From: Ahaetulla prasina
Taxonomy: Eukaryota > Chordata > Lepidosauria > Squamata > Colubridae
Length of the DNA stretch: 64,000 nucleotides
Assembly: GCF_028640845.1 (NCBI RefSeq)
Contig: NC_080540.1
Span: forward strand, 53,178,561 to 53,242,560
Direction of reading: 5' to 3'
Part shown: piece by piece, positions 33,303-44,261 of the stretch
How the letters are laid out: every line of letters begins with the position of its first letter
How positions within the stretch are numbered: the first letter of the stretch is position 1
Notes under the pieces: model-generated
Databases searched by the model: none
Told to the model about the DNA's origin: nothing
The model's input: the letters and a program-made list of their open reading frames with translations, nothing else
Made by a program: the position numbers and the translations under genes

Positions 33303-34440
33303 GTGGGTATATTGAAGTTATTATCATTGGCTTGTTTCCCTATAGGGTGGGCAAATGTTACAGAAAGGAGCATCCAAGAGCAAAAAGCAAAATATGAGTT
33401 CATTAGTAATTTTAAGACCATCTCTCTCTTTAGCTAGTAAAGCTGGGTGGACTTGGAAAAGGAAGAAGCAATGTGATAAAGTTGAGGAAGCAAATGGATT
33501 TTAGCCTACTCTTTAATACAAATTATTGGGTGCGTGTCTGCTTATTGGTGAGCCAGACCAAAATATGATAGCTTATAATTTTTATTAAAGATTTTTTTTT
33601 CAAAAATAAAAGACAAATCTAAAAGGACAAAATAAAAGAATAAGAAATAAAGAGTAGAGGAAAAAGTGCAGGAAACAAACAAACAACAACAATAACAACA
33701 ACAAAGAAACAAATATAAAAAAGTAAAATAACAGAGAACACAATTCAGAAAACTTTCTATTTTAAAATCTTCTTTCCAAAAAAACAAAATAGAAATTAAC
33801 AAACTTATTATCTGATTTCCTTCTTTAGTTTTACAAAAGTTTCTTGTTTAGTCCTTTTTCAGTTATCAAATCCATAAATTATTACTTCATTTTTCTCTGT
33901 CTTATAGCAAAGATTGTAAAAGTTTCCAGTCTTTTAAAAAAGTACTTGTTTTAGCCTTGACCACACAAGTCAATTTTGCCATTGCTTACAATTCCGACAC
34001 CTTCTCAGCCCATTCCTCCATTGTGGATTTCCACCATTCCCCTATTGTTATGGATATAATAGTCTGACCAGAGTTACCATGTATAAAAACAAACTTCTAT
34101 GAGTTTTTTTTCCTAATTGCTTATCCATAAATCCCAATAAGAAAAGTCCTGACTCCTTTTCAACTTTAATCTTTAAGATTTTTTTGTATCATTGTACTTA
34201 CTGTATGCATTTGCATCCAGAATTTTATAACTTTTTTACACCTCTGCCATGCAAGGTAAAATGTTTCTTCATGTGTTTCACATTTCCTACATTGCTTATA
34301 CATCTTTCATAGGTTTTCCAGTGTCATATACCAAAATGAACATTTTTTTATACACATTCTCTCTTAAATTATAAAGCATTATGAATTTCAACCCATTTAC
34401 TCACATTCTCTCCAGTTTGTCCATTTGTATGTTAAATTCA
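33303..34440. other. A+T-rich sequence, probably an old unclassified repeat
   Basis: A long A-rich/T-rich stretch (33570-33830) and following pyrimidine-rich text resemble antisense LINE sequence, but I cannot assign a family. The same kind of sequence continues after the SINE, at 34800-35140. Confidence 0.3.
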
Positions 34441-34444
34441 TAAG

Positions 34445-34795
34445 GGGATGCAGTGGCTCACTGGTTAAGATGCTGAGCTGGTCGATCAGAAGGTCAGCAA
34501 TTCAGTGGTTCAAATCCCTAGCATCGCATAAATGAATGAGCTCCTGTTACTTGTCCTAGCTTCTGCCAACCTAGCAGTTCGAAAGTACGTAAAAAATACA
34601 AGTAGAAAAAATAGGGACCACCTTTGGTGGGAAGGTAACAGTGCTCTGTGTGCCTTTGGTGTTTAGTCATGCCGGCTACATTACCACAGAGATGTCTTTG
34701 GACAGCGCTGGCTCTTCAGCTTTGAACCGGAGATGAACACTGCCCCTAGAGCCGGAAATGACTAGCACGCATGTGCAGGGGAACCTTTACCTTTA
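34445..34795 (+). mobile_element. Sauria-type SINE
   Basis: Head GGGATGCAGTGGCTCACTGG, then GGTCGATCAGAAGGTCAGCA; body CTTCTGCCAACCTAGCAGTT, CTCTGTGTGCCTTTGG and CACTGCCCCTAGAGCCGG; 3' end CCTTTACCTTTATG. Full length. A clear TSD was not found. Confidence 0.88.
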
Positions 34796-35146
34796 TGATA
34801 TATTCATAGTCCATTCTATCACACAATTCTTGTTCTTCAGTTTCATGAAAGCTTATACATTTAATAAAAGCTTGTACAATTCATCATTTCTGTTTAACTA
34901 ATTTTCAGATTCATAATTAATTCCAGTCACTTGTTTGTCTATACTCCAGCTTTCTCTTCATTGTGTATATGAAAACCATTGTAAGCTCTATCCCTCTGCA
35001 ATCAATTATTCTCTTGACTTAGGTTTTACTTCTTCCTGTATTAATAGGAATCTTAATAAGCAATCCATTTCTCTCTATCTGCCATTTCTTTTTTTATTAG
35101 ATTCTGCCTAGGCTGAGAGCATAAAGGCATGATAGCTTATTGCATT

Positions 35147-36752
35147 TTGAATGCACTGTAAATTTGAAAACACTGCTTGCTTAAAAGTCTGTGCTGACCA
35201 ATTGGCCCCCATCTTCACCCATATTTTCAATAAATCACTAGAGATGTGTTATGTTCCTTCTTGCTTCAAACACTCTACCATCATCCCAGTGCCGAAGAAG
35301 CCCACCATCAAGGAACTGAATGACTACAGACCAGTTGCTCTAACATCTGTAGTCATGAAAACCTTTGAAAGGCTAGTGCTTTCCTACTTGAAAACCATCA
35401 CGGATCCGCTGTTAGACCCCTTGCAATTTGCATACCGAGCAAACAGATCAATAGATGATGCTGTTAATATGGCTCTGCGCTACATCCTACAGCATCTTGA
35501 GTCTCCAAAGACCTATGCAAGGGTCCTTTTTGTAGACTTTAGTTCAGCATTCAATACCATCATTCCAGACATTCTTCTAACTAAGCTAAACCAGCTACAC
35601 GTACCAGAACAGACTTGTAAGTGGATCACAAGCTTCCTAACAAACAGGAAGCAGCAGGTGAAGCTAAGCAAGATCACATCAAATACCTGTACAATTAGCA
35701 CAGGGGCCCCCCAAGGCTGTGTGCTCTCCCCACTTCTCTTCTCTCTGTATACCAATGACTGCATCTCCAATGATCCATCTGTTAAGCTACTGAAGTTCGC
35801 AGATGACACAACAGTGATTGGTCTCATTCAAGACAATGACGAATCCGCATATAGACGAGATGTCGAACGACTAGCCTTGTGGTGCAACCAAAACAATCTG
35901 GAACTGAACACACTCAAAACTGTAGAAATGGTGGTAGACTTTAGGAGAAACCCTTCCATACTTCCACCTCTCACAATACTTGACAACACAGTATCAACAG
36001 TAGAAACCTTCAAATTTCTAGGTTCTATCATATCGCAAGATCTAAAATGGACAGCTAACATCAAAAACATCATCAAAAAAGGACAACAAAGAATGTTCTT
36101 TCTGCGCCAACTCAGAAAGCTCAAACTGCCCAAGGAGCTGCTGATCCAATTCTACAGAGGAATTATTGAGTCTGTCATCTGCAATGACTCTATAACTGTC
36201 TGGTTTGGTTCTGCAACCCAAAACAGACTTCAGAGGATAACTAGAACTGCAGAAAAAATAATTGCTACCAACCTGCCTTCCATTGAGGACCTGTATACTG
36301 CACGAATCAAGAAGAGGGCCGTGAAAATATTTACAGATCCCTCACATCCAGGACATAAACTGTTTCAACTCCTACCCTCAAAACGACGCTATAGAGCACT
36401 GCACACCAGAACAACTAGACACAAGAACAGTTTTTTCCCGAAGGCCATCACTCTGCTAAACAAATAATTCCATCAACACTGTCAAACTATTTACTGAATC
36501 TGCACTACTATTAATCTTCTCATAGTTCCCATCACCAATCTCTTTCCATTTATGACTGTATGACTATAACTTGTTGCTGGCAATCCTTATGATTTATATT
36601 GATATATTGACCATCAATTGTGTTGTAAATGTTGTACCTTGATGAGCATATCTTTTCTTTTATGTACACTGAGAGCATATGCACCAAGACAAATTCCTTG
36701 TGTGTCCAATCACACTTGGCCAATAAAGAATTCTATTCTATTCTATTCTAAT
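35147..36752 (+). mobile_element. LINE family B, 5'-truncated, with open RT frame
   Basis: A non-LTR element starting in the N-terminal part of RT and ending with the family 3' UTR (GCACCAAGACAAATTCCTTG; ACACTTGGCCAATAAAG) and an ATTCT repeat tail at about 36728-36752. In snakes, CR1/L3-type (Snake1) LINE tails are known to seed AATAG-type microsatellites, which fits this tail. The coding frame is still open, so the copy is relatively young. Confidence 0.88.
35151..36467 (+). CDS. LINE B reverse transcriptase, 438-codon open frame
   Basis: Motifs in order: [20 protein letters not shown] (N-terminal RT), [33 protein letters not shown] (catalytic block A), [17 protein letters not shown] and [11 protein letters not shown] (FADD catalytic dyad). 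Then [33 protein letters not shown] and a C-terminal region ending [11 protein letters not shown] before TAA. The element's endonuclease and any ORF1 are missing because of 5' truncation, so the copy cannot move by itself. RT motifs and spacing fit a CR1/L3- or Rex1-type LINE. Confidence 0.88.
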   Translation: MHCKFENTACLKVCADQLAPIFTHIFNKSLEMCYVPSCFKHSTIIPVPKKPTIKELNDYRPVALTSVVMKTFERLVLSYLKTITDPLLDPLQFAYRANRSIDDAVNMALRYILQHLESPKTYARVLFVDFSSAFNTIIPDILLTKLNQLHVPEQTCKWITSFLTNRKQQVKLSKITSNTCTISTGAPQGCVLSPLLFSLYTNDCISNDPSVKLLKFADDTTVIGLIQDNDESAYRRDVERLALWCNQNNLELNTLKTVEMVVDFRRNPSILPPLTILDNTVSTVETFKFLGSIISQDLKWTANIKNIIKKGQQRMFFLRQLRKLKLPKELLIQFYRGIIESVICNDSITVWFGSATQNRLQRITRTAEKIIATNLPSIEDLYTARIKKRAVKIFTDPSHPGHKLFQLLPSKRRYRALHTRTTRHKNSFFPKAITLLNK

Positions 36753-37917
36753 TGTTTATTCTTCTGCCTGAAAATAATACAAAAACTGGGTTCTGAATGA
36801 AACTAAAGTCTGATTTTGATACATTGCTGTACTGTCCTTGGTTTTAAAGCACATGCTGCATAAAATTACTCCTATTATTAGATGTGAAACTGTATTTTTT
36901 TCTGTATTATAAACATATGACATAAAAATAAAAATAATTACTTAGAATTATCTCAGATTAATGGAAGGGAAGAAGAAACAGTATTTTTAAAAGGCTTATA
37001 AAACAGCAAGCTTAAATGAATTCTTGCACATCTTCTTTAAATATTATCCTGGTTGCTTAGCTTGAAAAGATACACAGCTGGGAGAAAGGAAAATAGGGCA
37101 TATCAGGAAACAATGTTTTGTGATATAATTTTCTTCAAAAAACTCTTTTACTTTGTAAAATCCAGAAATGATGATAATCGGGATAACAGTAATAACAACA
37201 ACAACGATATATAAAGAAGCAATATGATTTTATTAAGTCAGCTTCTGGTTGGGTTTTTGATAGGCATATGACACTTGATTTAGTTGGGCAATTTGACCTG
37301 TAATCTCAATAAATGATGGGTTAGCCAGGATGCCAAAGCTGACTTAGTTTTTCAATCAGATGCTTTGAAGATGATGTAAGCATGTTTTTCTACTTTTCCA
37401 GGAAGAAAATGTGTAACTCCAAAAGGAAAAAGCCAAATATGGGAATAGATTAGCCTGCATTCATGTCCTAAAATGGGATTTTTGATTGAGATTAATAAAG
37501 GCACTCTTCAGACAGGGTAGACCACATTGTTAATGCAAAAATTCCTTAAATGTATCTATTTACTGGACAATTGGGACTAGGAGGGAACCCACTATACTTT
37601 GGAAAGCTAAGAAAACATCCAATTCATGGCATTTTTTTCCCGCAAAAATGAGCTAAGTCAGGAGGTCAGTATGTGAAGAATTTCAGAGCTCGATGAGTAG
37701 ACCAACATACAACATACATTTAATTTACATTTGTCACTTCATCTCAGAAGCTGCAGGATTTTTCTACATATTGAAGTGAGGGTCTTTTAACCATTTGTAT
37801 TGCTAGTATAAAATCCTACGATTTCAAGAGTCTAATGTTACAGCTGCATGATTTGATGATGATGGTGTAGAGAGGGAGGGAGAAAGAGAGATAGATTCTC
37901 TTTCAATACATGAATAA
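36753..37917. other. Intergenic sequence, nothing recognised
   Basis: A+T-rich, without identifiable coding or repeat content. Confidence 0.3.
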
Positions 37918-38180
37918 AGAATAACAGAGTTGAAAGGGACCTTGGAGGTTTTCTAGTCCAACCCCCTGCTCAGGCAGGAAACCCTATACCCTATACCATT
38001 TCAGACAAATGGTTGTCCAATCTCTTCTTAAAAATCTCCAGTACTGGAGCACCCACAACACTTGGAGGCAAGACATTCCACTGATTAATTGTTCCATTGA
38101 TTAATTGTCCTGTCAGGAAATTTCTCCTTAGTGCTAGGTTGGTTTTCTGCTTGAGTATCCCTCAGTTAAGCTCTTCTGCT
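37918..38180 (-). mobile_element. CR1 LINE 3' end, - strand
   Basis: The + strand reads AACAGAGTTGAAAGGGACCT, then TGGAGGTTTTCTAGTCCAAC and CCCCTGCTCAGGCAGGA, the complement of the classic CR1 3' terminus. The rest (CCAATCTCTTCTTAAAAATC; CACCCACAACACTTGGAGG) is CR1 C-terminal and UTR sequence. A 19-bp local duplication of GATTAATTGT text lies near 38081-38108. Confidence 0.85.
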
Positions 38181-38198
38181 TCAGTTTATGAAGCTTAG

Positions 38199-38240
38199 AA
38201 ACACACACACAAACACACACACACACACACACATGCACAC
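38199..38240. repeat. CA dinucleotide microsatellite
   Basis: ACACACACACAAACACAC-type array of about 40 bp, slightly interrupted. Confidence 0.95.
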
Positions 38241-39117
38241 AAATAGGCAACACTCCTGCTGAGTGCCAAAGAATATAGGAGAAAGAGAAATGCTCTCCTT
38301 GTCTCACCTTCCCTCTACAAGCAGTTAATTTATAGGTAGGATAATTTGAGGTAGGATAAAGCTCTTTTCATTGAATCTTTAGCCTGAAAACTAAAACAAA
38401 ATGCTATTTGTTTATGTAGGCATATGACCAGTTTGAAAATATTTTAGATTTTTTTAATTTTCCAGGAATTAGGAAAAGGAATTAGATTTTCACCCTCTCC
38501 CGCTTTCTGCATTTTAATGTATCAATGCAAGGGAGACTCTGCTTATTGTTATTTAACAAAAATGAAAATCATCTACTCTTTTCCAAGAAAGATATTTTTA
38601 AAATATTTGTAGGTTCTTAGCATTTTTTTGCTGCTCACGTTTGAAGAGAGAGGCAGAGTGGAAATTTGTTTTCTCTAATCCTGTCAAAACCACCCAGAGA
38701 TTAGTTATTGGTTTCTTGTCTTTTGCCAGGAAATGCACTTTCATTGCAGACAGCAAGACACCATGCACTACAAGATCAGTCACAATAATGAATGTATTAT
38801 CTTTATTGCCTGAAATCACATTTTAGAAGTTTTAAAAGATATTTCACAATAATACTGTACAATGGAAAAGCTTCCAAACAGGAATATCACATTTGAGAAG
38901 CAATCTTCAGAAAATAATATAATTGAGATGGGTAACCTTTGACCTCCTTGCTCCTCCCAGCCATCCCACACCATATCACCAAAGGTAGAGATCTTTGGAA
39001 TAGAAGCTCAATTATTCCTGGAGCATCTCAGGTTGCCAGGTCTTACATACATAAACATGGATAGCAGTGGTTCCATAGGTTGTCATCTGGAAGATCCTCT
39101 CTTATTTCTGAGACTCA
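38241..39117. other. Intergenic sequence, nothing recognised
   Basis: A short two-strand open stretch at 38598-38826 has no recognisable domain and no splice-consistent exon. I treat it as chance. Confidence 0.35.
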
Positions 39118-39125
39118 CTCTAGAT

Positions 39126-39259
39126 TAGGCGTGTCAAACTCAATCACATCATGGGCCAGATCGTGACGTATAGCGGTATTTTTTGCCTTTGCGGAGCAAG
39201 GGTGGACATGACTTGAGCATGATGTATCCGCCCTGCGGGCCACCAGTTTGACAGACCTG
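39126..39259. mobile_element. hAT-type element (GTGTCAAAC family)
   Basis: Termini TAGGCGTGTCAAACTC and CCAGTTTGACAGACCTG, with target octamers CTCTAGAT (39118-39125) and TTCTAGAT (39260-39267), 7 of 8 matching, TA at positions 4-5. Confidence 0.8.
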
Positions 39260-39331
39260 TTCTAGATGGTCTTCAGAGTTCCTAGGAAAAAAAGACATTG
39301 AACTTGCAAAATAACAATTCTATATATAAGA

Positions 39332-39557
39332 TTCATGGTGGCGCAGTGTTTAGAATGTAATATTGCAGGCCAAGTGTGCCAGCTGCCAGCAGTTCAATCC
39401 TGACTGGTTAAGGTTGGCTCAGCATTCCATCCTTCCAAGATCAGTAAAATGAGGACCCAGACTGTTGGGGATAATATGCTGACTCTGTAAACCACTTAGA
39501 GTGGACTGTAAAAGCACTATGAAGTGATAAGTCGAAGTACTATTGCTATTGCTATAT
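39332..39557 (+). mobile_element. tRNA-derived SINE (GGACCCAGAC type)
   Basis: Head GGTGGCGCAGTGTTTAGAATG, B-box-like GCAGTTCAATCCTGACTGG, body AAAATGAGGACCCAGACTG and TGCTGACTCTGTAAACCACT, and tail CACTATGAAGTGATAAGTC with TATTGCTATTGCTAT. Sister copies are at 50108-50338, 60513-60700 (- strand) and a head fragment at 61141-61200. Confidence 0.85.
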
Positions 39558-39814
39558 AATTACCTATTGAGGTTCTATTTAGAAATCAGCATGCATATCT
39601 TTAAACTTCAGATACTGTATCATCTTCCTGGAAATGCCTTATGATTTATAACCAACTTCTAAAATAAATTCTCTCTGTGTGTGTAAGGGAGGGAGGGAGG
39701 GAGAGAGAGAGAGAGAGTATCCCTAGCACCATTAATAAGAACATTACTGTTGGTTAGGATCTCCTGACTAAAATGTACAAATGAAGTCTACGTTCACACA
39801 GCCTTCTTGAACAA

Positions 39815-40010
39815 CCTTCCACCAGAGAGCCACAACTTCAATACTTCGTGCCTTGAAGAAAGCCATGAAGTCTTGTTTTTTCACAGAAATTAGGCTGAGC
39901 CATTAGAGGAATCAGCAGTAAGATTCTATGAAGTGGAATTGTATCACTGTAGGAATTTCATTTTAATTGCTATTTTTATAGTTTTTATCCTATATTAGCT
40001 GCCCAGGGAC
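39815..40010 (+). mobile_element. old L2-type LINE 3' fragment
   Basis: The weak coding trace NLPPESHNFNTSCLEESHEV, then FFHRN, resembles the L2 RT C-terminus (WNELPPGLRQ...TFRRELKTYLF in the younger copy). It is followed by a decayed 3' UTR and AAATAATAA-rich sequence to about 40070. Confidence 0.5.
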
Positions 40011-40079
40011 ATATACAGATGGGTGACTATGAAGGTTTAAATGATAAATAAATAATAAATAATAAATAAACAACTAGGC

Positions 40080-40345
40080 CTGTGATGACAAACCTGTGAT
40101 GGAGGTGGCACACAGAGCTGCTCTTCTGGTTTCTGTCACACGCATTCACACTGGCCACCTGGTTTTTGGGTTGCTGGTACATCGGCATGCATGAAGACCA
40201 GCTGGCCAGTGCGTATTCACATGCCGGAAACCCGAAGACCGGCTGTGCACATGTGTGGTGCATGTGCATGCCGGCCAGCTGGTCTTTGGGTGCGCACGAG
40301 CGTTCCAGTTTGGGCACTTGGTGTCAAAAAGGTTTGCCATCAGTG
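40080..40345. mobile_element. hAT-type element (CAGTGATGGNGAACC family), TSD AACTAGGC
   Basis: Termini CTGTGATGACAAACC and GGTTTGCCATCAGTG, with perfect octamers AACTAGGC at 40072-40079 and 40346-40353. The G+C-rich interior has repeated GGCCAGCTGGTC motifs. Confidence 0.85.
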
Positions 40346-40377
40346 AACTAGGCTAAAATGAAGTTGGGTAATTAATA

Positions 40378-40516
40378 CCCTGTTTCCCCAAAAATAAGAC
40401 ATCCCCTGATAATAAGCCCAATCAGGCTTTTGAGTGTAATAAGTGCAATAAGGCCAAGCAGTTATTTCAGGGTTCAAAAAAATATAAGACAGGGTCCTAT
40501 TTTCGTGGAAACACGG
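40378..40516. mobile_element. TA-flanked MITE (CCGTGTTTCCCC family)
   Basis: 139 bp with termini CCCTGTTTCCCCAAAAATAA and ATTTTCGTGGAAACACGG, flanked by TA on both sides. It is the intact sister of the outer element at 54429-56542. Confidence 0.75.
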
Positions 40517-41547
40517 TAGCTTACATGCTATGAATGCCAGCCATTGTTTAGTATACTGTATGAGCCAAAACTTCAGTATAATTATTTGTTTAGACACACA
40601 ATCATATGGTGTCCCAGTATAAGAATTATATTTTGTTATCCTAGGTTAGCATTTGTATGAAGCTATCCCAACAGGCACACCAAAATCAAATGTACGGTAG
40701 TTAAACCAAAAAAATAATTATGATTATAGTTCTGTCTGCTAACTTTAGGGGAAAATTTATTCAGTGGAATTTACTTTTGAGTAAACTATGCAAAACATTG
40801 CACTATTTATATTTGAAAATCAGTATTCAGTACTTATATTTGCAATGTGCTTTCTGCTGTTGTCTGAATTTTGGATTGTTTTTCCTGCCTGCTGTGGATT
40901 ACATCATAGCGCCTAGTATATATTCATATATAAGTGTGAGAAAGAATGATACGAACGCTTATATGCACAGTCACTTAACATGTAAATACAAGTTGAATAT
41001 GCAGGCACAGACACAAATACATTCATCCCAAGTGGGATTTGCAAAATGTCTTACAAATATGTACTTGTCCATGAATAATAAAGACTGATTTTTATGTCAT
41101 TGCTTCCCTCTAGTGGAAAATCATTAAAGTGGGACTGTGTTCATAGGCTTTTCCTGAAATGATTGTTAATACCATGAATCCTGCAATAATAGGGACTACA
41201 GTATATGGAAAATCATCAATGGCTCACTTAGAAGCTGCAAAGGAAACTAGTGGGACTTATAACAAAGCATCGGTCTGCCTTTTTATCCATTCCAGTCCTC
41301 TTTCTTTTTTTTGAAGCTCCACCGAGGCCTCCAGTCTCTTAATTATTTTAGTTTAATGAGTTCCCTCAAGCCTGTGGATATTCCCTGTTGGTCCCATGCA
41401 TTGGATCAGCATTCTCAAATTGAGTTTCTTATTAGTTTACATAAAAAGCAGTGAACCCCAAGCATTTATTCACCTCCTTTCTGTCATTGGCCTGAAATCA
41501 CGAGTAAGCAAGGCAGGGTACTGCAGATTCATTCACTTCTAAATATA
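40517..41547. other. Intergenic sequence, nothing recognised
   Basis: No coding exon or identifiable repeat. Confidence 0.3.
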
Positions 41548-41565
41548 ACCTAGCAATTCTGCAAT

Positions 41566-41796
41566 TTTTTTTGTCTTTTAATGACCCCAAAATCCCTTGA
41601 ATCGGGGTGGACTTGGGTCGACTAATGGACCTGAGTGTTTACTGGCCGGATGCCCTTCCTGTCACCAATGCAGAGTTTGCAGCTGATATTTACTTATTGT
41701 GCCCAGAGAAAGAAATATCTGCTGCTACCTAGGATTGAACTCACAGCCTCCTGATTGTGAGGCGAGAGCTCCACCTCTAGGCTACTGCACCACTCC
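41566..41796 (-). mobile_element. tRNA-derived SINE with 18-bp TSD
   Basis: On the - strand there is a tRNA-like head with B-box-like text (GTGAGTTCAATCCTAGG; CTCGCCTCACAATCAGG) and a body containing TGGTGACAGGAAGGGCATCC, ending in an A-rich tail. The flanking duplication ACCTAGCAATTCTGCAAT at 41548-41565 and 41797-41814 is 18 bp and perfect, so this insertion is well preserved. Confidence 0.85.
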
Positions 41797-42306
41797 ACCT
41801 AGCAATTCTGCAATGATATGTGAAAATAATTACGCTGTGAATATGGGACGCTGACGTAGTTGGGATTGGGACTCACACCAGAATTTTTCTTTTTCTATTT
41901 TGCTTCTCTTTTTTCTTTTTCTTTTTTTGAGGGGGGATATTATGTCTCATAATTAGTCATGTTTTTTCTAAAGAAACATCATAGACAAACTTATTTATGA
42001 ATGACTTTAGGACTTAAATATAAAAATCTTGTTGACTTCTGGAAATTACAATCACTGTAAGATATACTATGAAGTCCTCATCCACCTGTCTACTCTGCCT
42101 GTTAGTCTGAAATGTATATACAGATAAATTTTAGGATACTTGCTTTCTGCCTAATCCTGATAAAACAGTTCACAACAAAAGAAAACATGGTTTTGTTATA
42201 TCATTGTGTTTTCCCTACAAAAATATATACTCGGTACAATATATTCTACTAACACAAGTGTTTTATCTTAAGCTTCTAATTTAGTACATTACTATGCCTT
42301 ATAATA

Positions 42307-42439
42307 GGGGTCTCAAACTCGCAGTCCATGGGCCAGATACGTCACACGTTGACCACTCCCACCCTCGGTTTAGTGAAGCGGAAAACAGTTGCAATACATC
42401 ACATAACAACAACGTGTCATTGCAAGTTTGACACTCCTG
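42307..42439. mobile_element. hAT-type element (GTGTCAAAC family), no clear TSD
   Basis: Termini AGGGGTCTCAAACTCGCAG and CAAGTTTGACACTCCTG, about 133 bp, close in length and interior (TACGTCACACGTTGACCAC) to the copies at 25946 and 59429. Confidence 0.75.
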
Positions 42440-43545
42440 ACCTAGAACAACTAGATTCATGCTACTTATTTTTTCTCTATATACAATACACATGCAACTG
42501 TTTCTTGATAACTTAAGGGGAGGAACAGAATTTCATTGTCTCTCACTTAAGCAAAATCACATGCAAAACAATCCAAATTTTAAAGAAAATGGCCTTAACC
42601 CATATATAATAACTTGCTTGTCTAAAGGTTTCTAGAATTATTCCTGTTTCCATCATCTCATACATTGCGCGCAAAGTGTGCGCGCGATGAGAACTGGCGG
42701 TAAAACTGCTTAGAACCCACCATTGATAAGTATAAATGAACTGTAGTAAATGCAATATACGAGATTGTAATATTTGAAATGTCTTTAATTGCAAAAATGG
42801 AACTCAGCTAAAACATTTGAAATTATATTATATTGTGAAGATTAACTTAGTTTAAAAAGCAATGGAAAAATTGGGTTTACTTAAAAAAAATAATGGGAAT
42901 TAAGAAACAGAAATGAATGTTTTTAATGTTATATATTTAAATGAATTGTAGTAAGGTATTTGATTGTAGTATTTGGATAAGATGATAAAGGAAGAAATGG
43001 AAAAGAGGGAAGTAACTGGATTATATATGTAAAATAGTATGAATATTAATTTTTGTGATTGAAATAATGGAATTTAGAGAAAATGCTTGAAACTATATTA
43101 TGTTGTGAAAAGGGAGTAATGAGAAAATATTTGAATAGGATGATTTAGAGTTAGGGTTAAATATTAGAAAAATGACTGATTTGAAATGAAAGTGTTTTGA
43201 CTTGGAGGAAGCAATGAGAGGAGGGAGAAAAAGAGAAAAATTGATTAATGATTAGAGATTAGTTATATAACAGAAATAAGGAAAAGAAAATAAAAATTAG
43301 AGAGAAAGAATATTATGGCGAAAAGTGAAATATATAAATTGTGTTGGGAGATAACTAAAAGCTGTACAAATTTGTGACTCGGCCAATACTTTGTTCAGAA
43401 AAAAATGCATTGTTTGTTTGTGTATGTTTGTTAAAATGTTCCAAGGTGTTATTTTTCCAGAAAATATATACTAGACATATATATTTAAAGATACATATTT
43501 AGATATATGTTGTTTAAACAAAAGTAAAAATAGGATTTAGGACAT
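42440..43545 (+). other. A+G-rich region, possibly old L1 3' UTR
   Basis: The + strand from about 42840 to 43330 is strongly A/G-biased (AAAGTGTTTTGACTTGGAGG; GGAGGGAGAAAAAGAGAAAA) and resembles squamate L1 3' sequence. I cannot confirm the class. 42660-42725 has a CpG-rich mini-palindrome and a hAT-like right end (AACCCACCATTG). Confidence 0.35.
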
Positions 43546-43551
43546 TTTATT
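43546..43551 (-). promoter_or_regulatory. candidate SSUH2 poly(A) signal
   Basis: AATAAA on the - strand (GGTAATAAAATGTCC), 155 nt downstream of the SSUH2 stop codon. Position and context are plausible; transcript data would be needed to confirm. Confidence 0.45.
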
Positions 43552-43705
43552 ACCAGATAAAAGCCTTCAGCTTTCTTATCTGGAGGAATAGGATAACAAA
43601 GCTTATCACAGTAGTAAGCAGGAAATCCATATCATCCCAGTCTAGATAATTTAGACATAAAAATAGCTTGTTTTATATAAAGAATACTTGTACAGAATTT
43701 CACTG

Positions 43706-43852
43706 TCAGATTATAGTGCAGCCACAACAGTATCTTTCAGGATAGTCCAGGGCATAGACTTTGTTCTCTGTTCCATAGATATAATAAATATATGACTTTG
43801 CAGCATATTGATAATGGACTTCAGTCACAGGAACTAGCTCTATGGTCTGTCG
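43706..43852 (-). CDS. SSUH2: SSUH2 terminal coding exon
   Basis: The - strand has a splice acceptor (TTTTCTTCTCTCAG) before 43852, then 48 codons and TGA at 43706-43708. It begins RQTIELVPVTEVHY, contains the conserved block YIYYIYGTENKVYALDYP and ends ERYCCGCTII. This is the C-terminal signature of SSUH2 (ssu-2 homologue), a cysteine-rich protein with DnaJ-like CxxC motifs in its middle part, which is not in this window. Phase 0 at the acceptor matches the phase-0 end of the exon at 56668. The last four residues C-T-I-I form a CaaX-like box. The preceding intron is about 12.8 kb and full of repeats. Confidence 0.92.
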   Translation of the reverse strand, partial: RQTIELVPVTEVHYQYAAKSYIYYIYGTENKVYALDYPERYCCGCTII

Positions 43853-44149
43853 CTGAGAGAAGAAAAGAAAATATCATTGTCATCAGATATAATAGAGTTC
43901 TCACGCTGAGGTCTGCACTCTGCTATCTACTGGAAATTCTATTTCTTGTTTTATTAAAATATATGCATTCTTTGGGCATGCACAATTAGCATCTCATGAA
44001 TATTATTTTAGCTGAGCTTTCTGACACAGTAATGTGGACTCTAGAATTGTGTGCATGCTTTAAACAATGAAATCTACTGTGTGACACAAAAGAACCCAGA
44101 AATAATAATGTTTTGTGTTTTCTCTCTCTTTCTCTGTCTTATTTTCCAT

Positions 44150-44150
<1 letters not shown>
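43853..44150 (-). other. SSUH2 intron, no feature
   Basis: Start of the 12.8-kb SSUH2 intron (43853-56667). No repeat or exon recognised in this part. Confidence 0.5.
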
Positions 44151-44151
<1 letters not shown>

Positions 44152-44180
<29 letters not shown>

Positions 44181-44199
44181 CATACATATATATACATGT
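44152..44199. repeat. ATAC tetranucleotide microsatellite
   Basis: ACATACATACATACATACAT-type array, turning into ATAT-rich repeats. Confidence 0.95.
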
Positions 44200-44261
44200 G
44201 GATTGTGAAATTATTACCATTACATTTAATATACTGGGTATAAATGTATATTTATATTATC

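Noticed and set aside
38598..38826. Open frames on both strands, considered as an exon of an intergenic gene
   Set aside because: No recognisable domain, no convincing flanking splice sites, and open-frame length is within chance for this base composition.
42660..42725. CpG-rich mini-palindrome with a hAT-like right end
   Set aside because: No matching left terminus or 8-bp duplication could be found, so it was not called as an element.
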